64,000 nt of DNA from Symbioplanes lichenis (GTDB lineage Bacteria > Actinomycetota > Actinomycetes > Mycobacteriales > Micromonosporaceae): assembly GCF_030709675.1 (NCBI RefSeq), contig NZ_JAUZQD010000001.1:558001-622000 (forward strand). The letters are read 5' to 3'. Every line of letters begins with the position of its first letter. Positions within the stretch are counted from its first letter, which is position 1. Shown piece by piece: positions 1 to 11,349 of this stretch. The notes beneath the pieces were generated by a model that had not been told where the DNA came from, searched no databases, and worked only from the letters and a program-made list of their open reading frames with translations. The position numbers were made by a program, and so were the translations under genes.

Positions 1-171
1 GTACGCGGCGACCACAGCTCGCCACACCGTCACCGTGTCGACACCGTCCGCAATGGCCTGATCGATCGTCCGTCCCTCGAGGTCCGCGAACGAGTGGTCG
101 GCCGCGATGCTGCGCGCGTAAGCGCCACCGAATGCCTGCTCAAGACGCTGCCAGAAGTCCGTCAACCGCAC
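1..171 (-). CDS. DUF3046 family protein (3' end cut by window edge)
   Basis: A GTG start at 171 opens a frame that runs off the left edge after 57 codons. The translation begins VRLTDFWQRLEQAFGG and continues through an Arg/Asp-rich helix to a VWRAV segment. This is the DUF3046 pattern, a roughly 60-residue actinobacterial protein of unknown function, so only a few C-terminal residues are missing. In other actinobacteria this gene lies just before recA/recX, so those genes are probably immediately to the left; that is inference. The frame was missed by ORF calling because it is short and starts with GTG. Confidence 0.8.
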   Translation of the reverse strand, partial: MRLTDFWQRLEQAFGGAYARSIAADHSFADLEGRTIDQAIADGVDTVTVWRAVVAAY

Positions 172-310
172 CCGTGAAGCCTACTCCGGGCCGCCCGCCG
201 GCCCCGATCCGTGGACCGGCGGCCCCATCGATGAGATGTGCGTCACTGTGCTGCGACGACGACGGAACAGCACCTCCGACGACCGGCAGGACAAGGGGTG
301 AGCCGGGACA

Positions 311-970
311 CTAGAGCACCGTGGCGGCCACTTTCAGATCGTCGACCAGTCCCGCGTACGCGGCATCGCGGTCGTCCGCCCGGAGCACGGCGGACGGGTG
401 GATCGTGGCGAGCGCCTGCACCTCGGCCACCGGGAAGTCCTCGGGATGCTGGGCGGACGCGGGCCACGGCATGAGCTGACCGCGCGACCGCGTCACCCGG
501 AACGACGGGCCGAGCAGCGCCTTGGCCGCCGTGGCCCCGAGCACGACGACGAGCTCGGGGCGCAGCTGCGCGAACTCGGCCACCAGCCACGGGCGGCACG
601 CCGTGATGTGCGTGGGCCCGGGGCTCTGGTGGATGCGCCGCTTGCCGCGCAGCTCGAAGCGGAAGTGCTTCACCGCGTTGGTGATGTAGACGTTGCCCGG
701 GTCGATGCCCGCGTCGTCCACCGCCTCGCGCAGCAGCCGGCCGGCCGGGCCGACGAACGGCAGGCCCTGCTGGTCCTCCACGTCGCCGGGCTGCTCGCCG
801 ACGAACACCACCCGGGCGTCGGCGGCCCCGCGGCCGAACACCGTCTGGGTCGCGGGCTCGAAGAGCTCACACCCCTGGCAGTGCACCGCGGCCGCCTTGA
901 GCTCGTCGAGCCCGTGCGCGTCGGCCGGAACGAAATGCTGCGCGCCGATGGGCGCCTCGGTCCTGGGCAT
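311..970 (-). CDS. udgX: UdgX-type uracil-DNA binding/crosslinking glycosylase
   Basis: This 219-residue protein belongs to the uracil-DNA glycosylase superfamily, close to family 4. Visible motifs are GEQPGD (residues 58-63) followed by GLPFVGPAGRLL, the KRRIH insertion (110-114), and IHPSAVLR near the C-terminus. The KRRIH loop is the hallmark of UdgX: in the mycobacterial enzyme its histidine forms a covalent bond with the abasic sugar after uracil removal, so the protein stays crosslinked to DNA. Three cysteines are positioned for an iron-sulfur cluster (C31, C34, C125); I cannot identify the fourth ligand with certainty. The gene stands alone, with about 140 bp to DUF3046. Its biological role in actinobacteria is not settled. 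Confidence 0.93.
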   Translation of the reverse strand: MPRTEAPIGAQHFVPADAHGLDELKAAAVHCQGCELFEPATQTVFGRGAADARVVFVGEQPGDVEDQQGLPFVGPAGRLLREAVDDAGIDPGNVYITNAVKHFRFELRGKRRIHQSPGPTHITACRPWLVAEFAQLRPELVVVLGATAAKALLGPSFRVTRSRGQLMPWPASAQHPEDFPVAEVQALATIHPSAVLRADDRDAAYAGLVDDLKVAATVL

Positions 971-1124
971 GCCCCACGGTCTACCCCCTCACGCGGCACC
1001 CACGCCCGGCGGACTCCCACGATCGGGTACGACCCGCCCCCGAACGTCGCCCGGGAGCCGACGTCGCGAAGACACGGGGCTACCGGCGACCGCGCACGGC
1101 ACGGTCACCAGGGCGGGCGCCCGG

Positions 1125-2471
1125 TCACCTCCCCGAAAGCCCCGGTCCGGCGGGTAGGACGGCGGCGGCGAGGGCGTCGGCCAACGGCTCCACGTCCGCG
1201 TCGTCGAGGCGGCTGACGGTCACGCGTACGCCCGGAGGGGACCCGTGCCGGAAAAGGGCACCCTGCGCCACCGCGTAGCCCCGGTCCCGCAGCTCGGTGA
1301 CGGTGCGGGTCTCGTCCTCCACACGTACCCAGATGTTGATGCCGGTGGCGCCGTGGGCCCGGACTCCCCGGGCGGAGAGCGCCGCCCGCAGAGCTCGGCG
1401 TCGCCGGTCGTAGCTCGCGCCGGCCGCGATGATGCGCTCGGCCACGGTCTCGGCCTGCCACAGACGCAGGAGCAGGCTCTGCAGCATCGTCGACACCCAG
1501 CCGGTGGTGATGCGCTGGCGGCCGGTCAGCCGGCCCATGGTCGTCGCGTCGCCGGCCACGACGGCCATGCGCAGGTCGGGGCCGAAGGGCTTGGAGGCCG
1601 ATCGGACGAACGCCCAGCGCGCCGTCGTGCCGCCGAGGCAGTGCAGCGGCACACCCGCCAGCTCGGCGGCGTGGTCGTCCTCGATCAGCAGCACGCCGGG
1701 GTGCACGGTGAGCAGCAGCCGGAGCATCGCGGCGCGCTCGGCGGTGACGGCGGCCCCGGTCGGATTCTGCGCGCGGGCGGTGATGATGACGGCGCGCACG
1801 CCCGCCAGCAGCGCCGACGCCAGACCGTCGGTGGTCGGGCCCTCGTCGTCGACCTCGAGCGGCACGGCCGTCAGGCCCAGCGCGGCGACGAGATCGAGGA
1901 GATTGGCCCAGCCCGGGTCCTCGACGGCGACCGTGTCACCGGGACGCAGATGCGTCACGAGCAGGCACTCCATCGCGTCGAGAGCGCCGTTGGTGAGCGC
2001 GATCGGCCCGTCGCCGACCGGGACGCCGTCGGCCGCCAGCCGGGCTCGCGCCGCCGACTCCAGCTCGGGCAGCACGCCACCCACCGAATAGTCGCCCGGC
2101 TCCCGCAGCTCGGCCGCGACCTCCCGCAGGTAGGGGCCGAGCGGCGCCATGAGACGCACGTCGGGATCGCCGGAAGAAAGGTCGAGCGTGCCCGGCGGGG
2201 CGGCGATGCGCAGCGCCGAGCGCGGGCTGGCGACCGGCGGGCGCTGGCGCACCCGGGTGCCGCTGCGCCCGGCCGCCTCCAGGATGCCGCGCTGCCGCAG
2301 CTCCTGGTAGGCCTTCGCCACCGTGGCCGGACTGACCCGCAGGCCGTGGGCCAGCAGGCGGATCGCCGGCAGCTTCTCCCCGTGGGCGAAGTCGCCGCTG
2401 AGGACCCCCGCCTCGATGCTCGCCGCGATCGAGGCGGCGGTCGTGCCCGAGACCTGATATTGTTCTGCCAC
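1125..2471 (-). CDS. MocR/PdxR-type GntR regulator with aminotransferase-like domain
   Basis: This 448-residue protein starts at a GTG. Residues about 10-75 form a GntR winged helix (GEKLPAIRLLAHGLRVSPATV). Residues about 95-440 are a fold-type I aminotransferase domain with a probable PLP lysine in SASKPFGPDLRMA. MocR proteins use PLP or an amino-compound adduct as the effector rather than catalysing transamination, and often control a divergent gene. Here the divergent neighbour encodes an FMN/PNPOx-type domain fused to an acetyltransferase, which fits control by vitamin B6 or a related ligand; the ligand is inference. The 46-bp divergent gap contains a GntR-like palindrome. Confidence 0.9.
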   Translation of the reverse strand: MAEQYQVSGTTAASIAASIEAGVLSGDFAHGEKLPAIRLLAHGLRVSPATVAKAYQELRQRGILEAAGRSGTRVRQRPPVASPRSALRIAAPPGTLDLSSGDPDVRLMAPLGPYLREVAAELREPGDYSVGGVLPELESAARARLAADGVPVGDGPIALTNGALDAMECLLVTHLRPGDTVAVEDPGWANLLDLVAALGLTAVPLEVDDEGPTTDGLASALLAGVRAVIITARAQNPTGAAVTAERAAMLRLLLTVHPGVLLIEDDHAAELAGVPLHCLGGTTARWAFVRSASKPFGPDLRMAVVAGDATTMGRLTGRQRITTGWVSTMLQSLLLRLWQAETVAERIIAAGASYDRRRRALRAALSARGVRAHGATGINIWVRVEDETRTVTELRDRGYAVAQGALFRHGSPPGVRVTVSRLDDADVEPLADALAAAVLPAGPGLSGR

Positions 2472-2482
2472 ACGAACGATTC

Positions 2483-2494
2483 TGTACTAGCACA
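2483..2494. promoter_or_regulatory. Putative MocR operator in divergent promoter
   Basis: TGTACTAGCACA is a 12-bp palindrome with one mismatched pair. It is centred in the 46-bp gap between the divergent MocR regulator and the PNPOx-GNAT gene. Half-sites of TGT...ACA around CTAG resemble GntR-superfamily operators, and the site overlaps a plausible plus-strand -10 (TACTAG, 2485-2490). Binding would repress or activate the plus-strand gene and autoregulate mocR; function is inferred. Confidence 0.45.
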
Positions 2495-2517
2495 AAGCCT
2501 TTGACAAGGAGGCTCCG

Positions 2518-3774
2518 GTGACCGATCTCTACGAGCCCACCTCCCGCACCACCGCGACGCGCAACCGGGGCCGCATGCACTACGACCGCGCGCGGGCACA
2601 CGCCATCCTGGACGAGGCCTACGACTGTTCCGTCGCCTTCGTCGTCGACGGCCAGCCCCGGGCGCTGCCCACCCTGCACGTCCGCGTCGGCGAGACCCTC
2701 TATCTGCACGCCTCCACCGGCGGCCGGCTGGGGCTGATCGCGCGCGAGGGCGGCGCCTCCGTGTGCGTCTCGGTGACGCTGCTCGACGGGCTGGTGTTCG
2801 CGCGATCGCAGTTCAACCACAGTGCGAACTACAGGTCGCTGGTCGCCCTGGGCACCGCCCGGCTCGTGACGAACGACACCGAGAAGAGTGCCGCCATGAC
2901 GGCTCTGGTGGAGAAGACCGGCCCGGGCCGGGCGGCCGAGAGCCGCCCACCCACAACCCGCGAGATGGCGAGCACGGCGGTCCTGGCTCTGCCGTTGACC
3001 GAGGTTTCGGTACGCGTACGCGCGGGAGACGTCATCGACGAGCCCGAGGACGAGGGGCTGCCGCACTGGGCGGGCGTGCTTCCGATGCGGACGGTCGCCG
3101 GTCCCCCCGGGCCGGCCGCCGGGGTGAGGCAGCCGACACCGTTCTATCTGGCGGGGGCGCCGGCCTCCCCGTGGCACACGGCGGCGCCTCTGCGCGGGCG
3201 CCACGTGGCGCTGGAGCCGCTCGCGCCGTCGCACGTGGACGGTCTGCTGACGGCGCTGGCCGACGACGAGGTGTGGCAGTTCCTGCCGTCGCCGCGGCCG
3301 CAGGAGCGGGCGGCGATGGCGGAGCTGGTCGAGCAGGCCGAGCGGGAGCGCTGGGCCGGGCAGCGGGTCGCCTGGGCCCAATGCGACCCGCACACCGGCG
3401 AGGTGCTGGGCATGACCAGCTATCACGACATCGACCCGGCCCGGCGCGCACTCGGCATCGGTCACACGGTCCTGGGGCGCCGGTGGTGGCGGACGGGTGT
3501 CAACACGGAGGCGAAGCTGCTGCTGCTCGAGCGGGCCTTCGAGCAGCTGGGCGCGGAGCGGGTGTTCTGGTACACGGACATTCGCAACGAGCGATCGCAG
3601 CGGGCGATCGCCCGGCTGGGCGCGAGCCGCGACGGGCTGATCCGCCGGCACCGGCTGCGACCGGACGGCACGTGGCGGGACTCGGTGCTGTTCGCGATGA
3701 CGCGCGAGGAGTGGCCGGGCGCCCGCGAGCGGCTGGAGGCACGCCTGGCCGCGGGAGGGGGCGCTTCGGAGTAG
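2518..3774 (+). CDS. Pyridoxamine 5'-phosphate oxidase-like / GNAT acetyltransferase fusion
   Basis: This 418-residue protein starts at GTG 2518, 5-6 bases after a strong AAGGAGG. Residues about 1-180 resemble the flavin-nucleotide-binding/PNPOx-like split-barrel family (MHYDRARAHAILDEAY, then VDGQPRALPTLHVRV). After a Pro/Gly linker, residues about 225-405 form a RimJ/RimL-type GNAT acetyltransferase with a YHDIDPARRALGIGHTVLG strand and a NERSQRAIARLGA acetyl-CoA loop. Each family is well known; the fusion suggests two linked chemical steps or a sensory partnership. The divergent MocR gene probably regulates it. The substrate cannot be read from the sequence. Confidence 0.88.
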   Translation: MTDLYEPTSRTTATRNRGRMHYDRARAHAILDEAYDCSVAFVVDGQPRALPTLHVRVGETLYLHASTGGRLGLIAREGGASVCVSVTLLDGLVFARSQFNHSANYRSLVALGTARLVTNDTEKSAAMTALVEKTGPGRAAESRPPTTREMASTAVLALPLTEVSVRVRAGDVIDEPEDEGLPHWAGVLPMRTVAGPPGPAAGVRQPTPFYLAGAPASPWHTAAPLRGRHVALEPLAPSHVDGLLTALADDEVWQFLPSPRPQERAAMAELVEQAERERWAGQRVAWAQCDPHTGEVLGMTSYHDIDPARRALGIGHTVLGRRWWRTGVNTEAKLLLLERAFEQLGAERVFWYTDIRNERSQRAIARLGASRDGLIRRHRLRPDGTWRDSVLFAMTREEWPGARERLEARLAAGGGASE

Positions 3775-3802
3775 GAGACGCGTCGGTAGAGGGCTGGCGC
3801 CG

Positions 3803-4255
3803 TCAGGCGCTGGCGGTTTCCGTTGCGGGGGCGGGGGCGTGGGCCGGAGCGGCTCCGGTGCGGCGGCGCAGGAGGGCGTCGAGGGACCAGGGGCCGGGGC
3901 CGAGGACGGCGATGATCAGGAAGGTCCAGGCGTAGAGGGCGGGGCCGACGCCGCCGTTCTGGTTGGGGGTGAGGGCTTCGGGCTGGTGGACGACGAAGTA
4001 GGCGTAGGCCATCGAGCCGGAGGCCAGGATCGCGGCCGGGCGGGTGACGAGGCCGAGCATGACAAGGATGCCGCAGACGAGCTGGATGACGCCGGCGTAC
4101 CAGTTCGGCCACACGCCCACCTCGACGGCCTGGCCCGTGGCCGGCGACCCGCCGAAGAGGCCGAGGACGGTCGCCGCGCCGTGGAAGGTGAAGAGAAGAC
4201 CGATCACCACCCGGAACAGCGACCAGACCGGGGCGGCGAGCTTGTGGTTGTCCAT
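3803..4255 (-). CDS. DoxX family membrane protein
   Basis: This roughly 150-residue integral membrane protein has four predicted helices (VWSLFRVVIGLLFTFHGA, a YAGVIQLVCGILVMLGL segment, a third around SGSMAYAYFVV and a fourth around TFLIIAVLG). The start at ATG 4255 is chosen because AAGGAG lies just upstream; a longer frame to 4330 lacks a ribosome-binding site. DoxX proteins are small quinone- or thiol-linked membrane proteins whose exact reaction is poorly defined; in mycobacteria a DoxX forms an oxidant-defence complex. The upstream region holds a palindrome that could bind a MarR or HxlR redox regulator. Confidence 0.85.
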   Translation of the reverse strand: MDNHKLAAPVWSLFRVVIGLLFTFHGAATVLGLFGGSPATGQAVEVGVWPNWYAGVIQLVCGILVMLGLVTRPAAILASGSMAYAYFVVHQPEALTPNQNGGVGPALYAWTFLIIAVLGPGPWSLDALLRRRTGAAPAHAPAPATETASA

Positions 4256-4306
4256 GGTTCTCCTTGCGGCGACGGGGAAGAGACGTACTTCGACCGACGC
4301 TAAAAT

Positions 4307-4320
4307 GTTGAAGCTGCAAC
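4307..4320. promoter_or_regulatory. Putative operator upstream of doxX
   Basis: GTTGAAGCTGCAAC is a 14-bp palindrome with 6 of 7 matched pairs. It sits in a short AT-rich island about 50 bp upstream of the doxX start. Its form resembles MarR-family operators, but no regulator gene is adjacent. Function is inferred from position and symmetry only. Confidence 0.35.
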
Positions 4321-4330
4321 CACAAGGCAT

Positions 4331-4645
4331 AGACGTTTGTTAATAGAAATGACGATCCGAGCTGGGCGTCGTTCTTCGATTTCCGGCACGTTAGGGCGGC
4401 TGCTCGGGCGGCGTGTCGGCAGCAGGGCGCCGCGCGAGCCGGGAAGCGCTGTGCATTTGCTGGGCGTCCCAGAGGCTGGGATCACGGAATGAGCACCACG
4501 AGCTTCCAGGCCCGCTGACCTTCACCCCGCGCCGGCGACGTCCGAGCCGACGACCGCCGGGAAGGTCAGCCACGGCAGCACGATCCGGTGCTCGGCCCCG
4601 GGTGCGGCATGCGATCAGCGATCTCCGCGAGGCGGCGAAAGTCCT
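4331..4645. other. Non-coding stretch between Spo0M-like gene and doxX
   Basis: The gap between the doxX start and the end of the next gene is about 390 bp. No open frame here has a convincing start site or protein-like composition. A small hairpin (TCCCAG-AGG-CTGGGA, 4467-4481) is visible. The left part is AT-rich and probably holds the doxX promoter. I see no RNA gene. Confidence 0.4.
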
Positions 4646-5392
4646 CTAGGCAGGCAGGGCACCGTGCAGGGCCGCGGCAGCGTCGGCCGCCGAGCAGCCG
4701 TGGTCCAGCCGGAACCGGGCGTACGAGTCCTGGGGCGCCCGGAACAGCCCGCCGTGCTTCTCGTACTCGAGGATCACCTCGACGCCCGCCCCGTCGGCGA
4801 CGAACGTGAGCTCCAGCTCGTCCAGTGCGCGCGCCCAGCGAGCCGGCGGCGTGAACTCGATCTCCTGGTAGAAGGGCAGCTCCAGGCGTACGCCATAGAT
4901 CGCCCCCCGCTCGACGTCGGCGTGCCGGAAGTGGAAGCCCGCGTCGGTGAGCGCGGTGAGCACCAGTTCCTGGGCCGGCAGCGGGTGGACGGTCAGCAGG
5001 GCGGCGTCCTCCCGGTCGACCTCGTCCTCCGCCTCGACCTCGGTGCGCAGGGCCAGGGACATGCCGGCGAGCCGATGCCCGTACGCGTGGGTGAGCGGCG
5101 TCTCCCACGGCGGCGTGATCGTGAACGGGATGTCCTGGTGCTCGCCCGCCGCCAGCGTGAAGCCGGCCGCCACCCAGGCCCGGTGGAACTCGAGCAGCGC
5201 ATCGCCGTCCTCGGCCTCGACCCGCGTGACCAGCCCGACCGCGATCGTGTCGACGGCGAGGTCGTAGTCGCCGCCCTGGAGCCGGACCGCGCCCATCAGC
5301 GGCGTGCCCGGGTAGGTCTCGGCCGTCGCGAGCACCGTGCTGACCTGGGGCCCGCCCAGGTGGAACGTGCGCAGCACCGTCTCGAAGTCCAT
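4646..5392 (-). CDS. Spo0M-like sporulation-control protein
   Basis: This 248-residue protein starts at ATG 5392 (MDFETVLRTFHLGGPQVSTVL). The long N-terminal extension of the open frame is a shadow of the neighbouring gene. It matches the SpoOM/arrestin-like family: an N-terminal beta-sandwich with the VRLQGGDYDLAVDTIAVGLVT region and WETPLTHAYGHRL near the middle, and a C-terminal domain with YEKHGGLF. In Bacillus, Spo0M affects sporulation and cytoskeletal behaviour; in actinobacteria its role is unknown. It appears to be a single-gene unit. Assignment to the family is good; function is inference. Confidence 0.85.
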   Translation of the reverse strand: MDFETVLRTFHLGGPQVSTVLATAETYPGTPLMGAVRLQGGDYDLAVDTIAVGLVTRVEAEDGDALLEFHRAWVAAGFTLAAGEHQDIPFTITPPWETPLTHAYGHRLAGMSLALRTEVEAEDEVDREDAALLTVHPLPAQELVLTALTDAGFHFRHADVERGAIYGVRLELPFYQEIEFTPPARWARALDELELTFVADGAGVEVILEYEKHGGLFRAPQDSYARFRLDHGCSAADAAAALHGALPA

Positions 5393-5517
5393 CCCGCAAC
5401 CCTTCCCGCCCGCCCGCTCCGGCAATCCTGACCGAATTGTCCGGCACAACGCCGCCCCGTGGGGCGGAAAGCGGCCCGGCGCGCGAGAACGCACCGGGCC
5501 GCGAGGAACGCAAGAAC

Positions 5518-6573
5518 TCAGCGCATCCGGCGCCCGACCGGCACCGGATCGGTCTCGTCGTCGAACTCGCCGATGACCTGCTCGAGCAGGTCCTCCAGCG
5601 CCACGAAGCCGACCCGCTTCCCGTCGCGCGTCACCATGGCGAGCTGCGCGCGGGCCGCTCGCATCCGGGTGACCGCGTCGGTGACCGTGACGCCGCCGGC
5701 GAGGACGAAGGACGGGTCCATGAGCTGCGCCGCGGTCACCGCGGAGTCCGCGGTGGTGGCCCGGACGGCCTCGCGCACGTGGACGACGCCGACCACGTCG
5801 CCCCCGGCGCCGAGGACGGCCATGCGCGACCGGCCGCTGGCCAGCGACGCCGCCTCGATGTCCAGGGCGCTGGCCGTGACCGGCACCGTGACCAGGTGGT
5901 CGTCGGTGATGAGGACCTGGTCGATGGTGGTCTCCTGCAGCTTGAGCATGCTGGTCAGCAGCTCGCTCTGTTCGGCCTCGATGGTGCCCTCGGCCCGGGA
6001 GCGCTCGAGGAGGATGTTCATCTCCTCGGGGCCGTGCGCCTGGGCCAGCTGGTCCTGCGGGTGCACGCCGAAGGGGCTCAGCGCCGCGTTGGCCAGCCAG
6101 TTCAGCGCGATGAGGGCCGGGCGGACCAGCGCGACGAAGCCGCGGAACGGCAGCGCCAGGATCGTCGCCGAGCGCTCGGGGTCGGTGATGGCCCAGCTCT
6201 TGGGCATCATCTCGCCGACCACCAGGTGCAGGAAGGTGACCACGATCAGCGCGACCAGGAAGGCGATGATCTCGCTCGGGACGTCCGGCAGGCCCACCCC
6301 GTGCAGCAGCGGGTGCAGCAGGTGCTCGATGGACGGCTCGGCGAGGGCGCCCAGGCCCAGCGAGCAGAGGGTGATGCCGAGCTGCGCGCCGGCCAGCATG
6401 ATCGACAGCTCGCGGCTGCCGTCGAGGGCGGCCTTGGCGGCGCGGCTGCCCTCGGCCGCGGCGTGCTCGAGGCGGTAGCGCTTGCTCGCCACCAGCGCGA
6501 ACTCGGCCGCGACGAAGAAGCCGTTGCCCGCGAGCAGCAGCAGGGAGCAGGCGACGGCCCACGTGGTGCTCAT
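5518..6573 (-). CDS. CNNM/DUF21 and CBS-domain membrane protein (shorter partner)
   Basis: This 351-residue protein starts at ATG 6573, overlapping the stop of the upstream paralogue in an ATGA. An N-terminal DUF21 membrane domain (NGFFVAAEFALVASKR, SIMLAGAQLGITLCSLGLG, VVGEMMPKSWAI) is followed by a CBS pair (about residues 190-340) ending in EDLLEQVIGEF. It stops there and lacks the C-terminal CorC/HlyC domain found in its neighbour. The family includes bacterial Mg2+ transporters and regulators (CorC, MpfA, YhdP). The overlap implies co-translation and possibly a hetero-oligomer with the upstream protein. Confidence 0.9.
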   Translation of the reverse strand: MSTTWAVACSLLLLAGNGFFVAAEFALVASKRYRLEHAAAEGSRAAKAALDGSRELSIMLAGAQLGITLCSLGLGALAEPSIEHLLHPLLHGVGLPDVPSEIIAFLVALIVVTFLHLVVGEMMPKSWAITDPERSATILALPFRGFVALVRPALIALNWLANAALSPFGVHPQDQLAQAHGPEEMNILLERSRAEGTIEAEQSELLTSMLKLQETTIDQVLITDDHLVTVPVTASALDIEAASLASGRSRMAVLGAGGDVVGVVHVREAVRATTADSAVTAAQLMDPSFVLAGGVTVTDAVTRMRAARAQLAMVTRDGKRVGFVALEDLLEQVIGEFDDETDPVPVGRRMR

Positions 6574-7904
6574 CGGTCGCTCCCCTCGGCCGCCGGGACC
6601 GCGGAGGCGGGGGCGGGTGTGACGCGGACGGACTGCGGCACGTGCCGGTCGACGGAGAGCACGGCGAGACCGGCCCCCGAGTCGAGCGCGACCGCGTCGC
6701 CCACCTGCGGCACCCGGCCGAGGTGGCTCATGACCAGGCCCGACACGGTGTCGTAGTCGTCGTCCTCGGGCAGGTCGACGCCGGTCGCGTCGGCGACCTC
6801 GTCGATGCGCCAGCGAGCCGGGACGATCCACGAGCCGTCGTCCTGCCGGGCCGGCGCGGGCTCGGGCAGGTCGTCCTCGTCACGGATCGGGCCGACGAGC
6901 TCCTCGGCGATGTCCTCGAGGGTGATGATGCCGGCGAAGCCGCCGTACTCGTCGACGACGATGGCGAGCTGCCGGTGACCGCCGCGCAGCCGGTCGAGCA
7001 CCGCGGGCAGGTGCAGCGAGGCCGGGACCAGCAGCGGCGGCGCGCACAGGTCGCCCACCTGCCGGGTCGCCCTTTCCTTCGGGGGTACGCCCAGCACGTC
7101 CGCGATCCCGACGACGCCCACGATCTCGTCCACCCCGTCGCCGCCCCGCACCGGGAACCGCGAGCGGCCCGTGTCGAGCAGCTCGACCACCCGCTGGGCG
7201 GTGTCGGTCGACTTGACCGTGTGCACGTCGACCCGCGGCACCATGACCTCGGAGGCCGACCGGCCCCGGAAGTCGAGGCCGCGGTCGAGCAGCGCGGACA
7301 GCTCCGGGTCGAGGTGCCCCTCGGCGCGGGACTCGGCGATGATCTGCTCGAGGTCCTCCTCGGTGGCGCCCTCGGGCAGCTCCTCGATCGGCTCGATGCC
7401 GATGCGGCGCAGCAGCTTGGCCGCGGCCTTGTCGAAGAGCTTGATGATCGGGCCGAAGACGGCCAGGTAGATCAGCGTCGAGCGGCCGAGCGCCTTGGCG
7501 AGCACCTCGGGGCGGGCGATGGCGAAATTCTTGGGGGCCAGCTCGCCGAGGACCATCTGCACGACGGTGGCGATGAGCAGGGCCAGCACCACCGAGATGG
7601 CCGCCGTGACGCCCTCGGGCAGGCCGGTCAGGCCGAGCAGCTCGGCGAAGCCCTCGCCGAGATAGGGCTCGGCGAGGTAACCGACGATGAGGGCCGTCAC
7701 CGTGATGCCCAGCTGGGCGCCGGAGAGGACGAAGGAGAGTCGCTCGGTCACCTGGAGCGCGCGCTCCGCGGCCTTGTCGCCGCGATCGGCCTCGGCGCGC
7801 AGCTTGCCGCGGTCGACCGCGACGTAACCGAACTCCTGGGCGACGAAATAGCCCGTGATCGCGGTGACGAGAATGACGAGCAGGAGGCCTACCAGGATCA
7901 ACAT
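6570..7904 (-). CDS. CNNM/CorC family protein with CBS and CorC/HlyC domains
   Basis: This 444-residue protein starts [13 protein letters not shown] with a DUF21 four-helix membrane domain ([45 protein letters not shown]). It continues with paired CBS motifs ([34 protein letters not shown]) and a C-terminal CorC/HlyC domain (about 350-430, [17 protein letters not shown]). This is the full-length architecture of bacterial CNNM-like Mg2+ efflux/homeostasis proteins. It is the first gene of a coupled pair with the shorter paralogue downstream. Older 'hemolysin' labels for this family are misleading. Confidence 0.92.
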   Translation of the reverse strand: MLILVGLLLVILVTAITGYFVAQEFGYVAVDRGKLRAEADRGDKAAERALQVTERLSFVLSGAQLGITVTALIVGYLAEPYLGEGFAELLGLTGLPEGVTAAISVVLALLIATVVQMVLGELAPKNFAIARPEVLAKALGRSTLIYLAVFGPIIKLFDKAAAKLLRRIGIEPIEELPEGATEEDLEQIIAESRAEGHLDPELSALLDRGLDFRGRSASEVMVPRVDVHTVKSTDTAQRVVELLDTGRSRFPVRGGDGVDEIVGVVGIADVLGVPPKERATRQVGDLCAPPLLVPASLHLPAVLDRLRGGHRQLAIVVDEYGGFAGIITLEDIAEELVGPIRDEDDLPEPAPARQDDGSWIVPARWRIDEVADATGVDLPEDDDYDTVSGLVMSHLGRVPQVGDAVALDSGAGLAVLSVDRHVPQSVRVTPAPASAVPAAEGSDR

Positions 7905-8000
7905 GGCGTGACGGGGGCAGGCGGATCAGTGACGAGGGGCCGGGCCGTACCCGGCCGTCTACTGCCAATCATCCGAAGAAAATACCAGCGTCCGCTGAGT

Positions 8001-8033
8001 GCCCGCTGTGAGACAACGATCTTCACAGCGGGC
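8001..8033 (-). terminator. Hairpin terminator after M28 aminopeptidase gene
   Basis: GCCCGCTGTGA (8001-8011) and TCACAGCGGGC (8023-8033) form a perfect 11-bp stem with an 11-base loop. It begins 17 bases beyond the peptidase stop on the minus strand. There is a short TATTTTC stretch further downstream but no close U-tract, typical of high-GC actinobacterial terminators. Confidence 0.7.
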
Positions 8034-8050
8034 GGACCAGGCGGTCACGG

Positions 8051-10697
<2,647 letters not shown>

Positions 10698-10749
10698 CCG
10701 CACCCCCTCGGCCAGCGTAGATCCGATCCGATCACCATCGGTAGCTCGA

Positions 10750-11349
10750 TCACCCGGCCACCGCGTACACGACAAGGTTCTCCCGATAGGACCGGGCGCC
10801 GCGGTCGAAGCTCCCGCCGCACGTGATGAGCCGCAGCTGCCGGTCGGGTGTGGGGCCGTAGACCCGGGCGGCCGGGAAGCGTGACTTCGGATACCAGGCA
10901 CTGCCCGTGACGGTGAAGCGGACCTGCTCGTCACCGCGAGTCACCTCGACGGTGTCGCCCGGCCGCAGCTCCTTCAGCCGGAAGAACACGGCCGGCCCGC
11001 GGCGCGAGTCGACGTGTCCCGCCAGGACGGCCGGGCCGACGTCGCCGGGTGCGGTGCCGTCCGCGTACCAGCCGGCCCGGTCGTTGCCGGTGGGCGGCAC
11101 GAGCTCGCCGTCGGCGCCGAGGTGCAGCCGCTCCAGCGCGGTGTCGATGCCCGCCGCCGGAACGCGCAGGCGGGTGGGCGGACCGCTGAGCGTTCGCTCA
11201 CTTTCCCGGAAGGGGTCCGGCCATTTTCCCGGTACGACCACCGCGGCAGCCGCCTCGCGCACAGCGACCGGCTCGGTCCGTGGGGGCGACGCCGCGCCGG
11301 CCAGGCTGACCGTGAGAAGCACCACTGCCGCCGAGAGCAAGTGCCTCAT
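10750..11349 (-). CDS. Class F sortase
   Basis: This 199-residue protein starts at ATG 11349, in a 4-base ATGA overlap with the stop of the upstream DUF4397 gene. It has an N-terminal signal/anchor (HLLSAAVVLLTVSLAGAA). The sortase core shows the catalytic His in LAGHVDS, the Cys in LITCGGSFD, and a downstream Arg in SYRENLV, all in the expected order. Class F sortases are common in actinobacteria but most substrates are unknown. Translational coupling to a secreted protein with a C-terminal membrane anchor makes that neighbour the leading substrate candidate. Confidence 0.93.
   Translation of the reverse strand: MRHLLSAAVVLLTVSLAGAASPPRTEPVAVREAAAAVVVPGKWPDPFRESERTLSGPPTRLRVPAAGIDTALERLHLGADGELVPPTGNDRAGWYADGTAPGDVGPAVLAGHVDSRRGPAVFFRLKELRPGDTVEVTRGDEQVRFTVTGSAWYPKSRFPAARVYGPTPDRQLRLITCGGSFDRGARSYRENLVVYAVAG

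Noticed and set aside
2511..2516. TTGACA at 2510 region as a -35 box for the PNPOx-GNAT gene
   Set aside because: It overlaps the ribosome-binding site just before the start, so a promoter there could not drive this gene.
5518..7904. Hemolysin genes
   Set aside because: The HlyC/CorC label is historical. The DUF21-CBS layout indicates metal homeostasis, not toxin activity.
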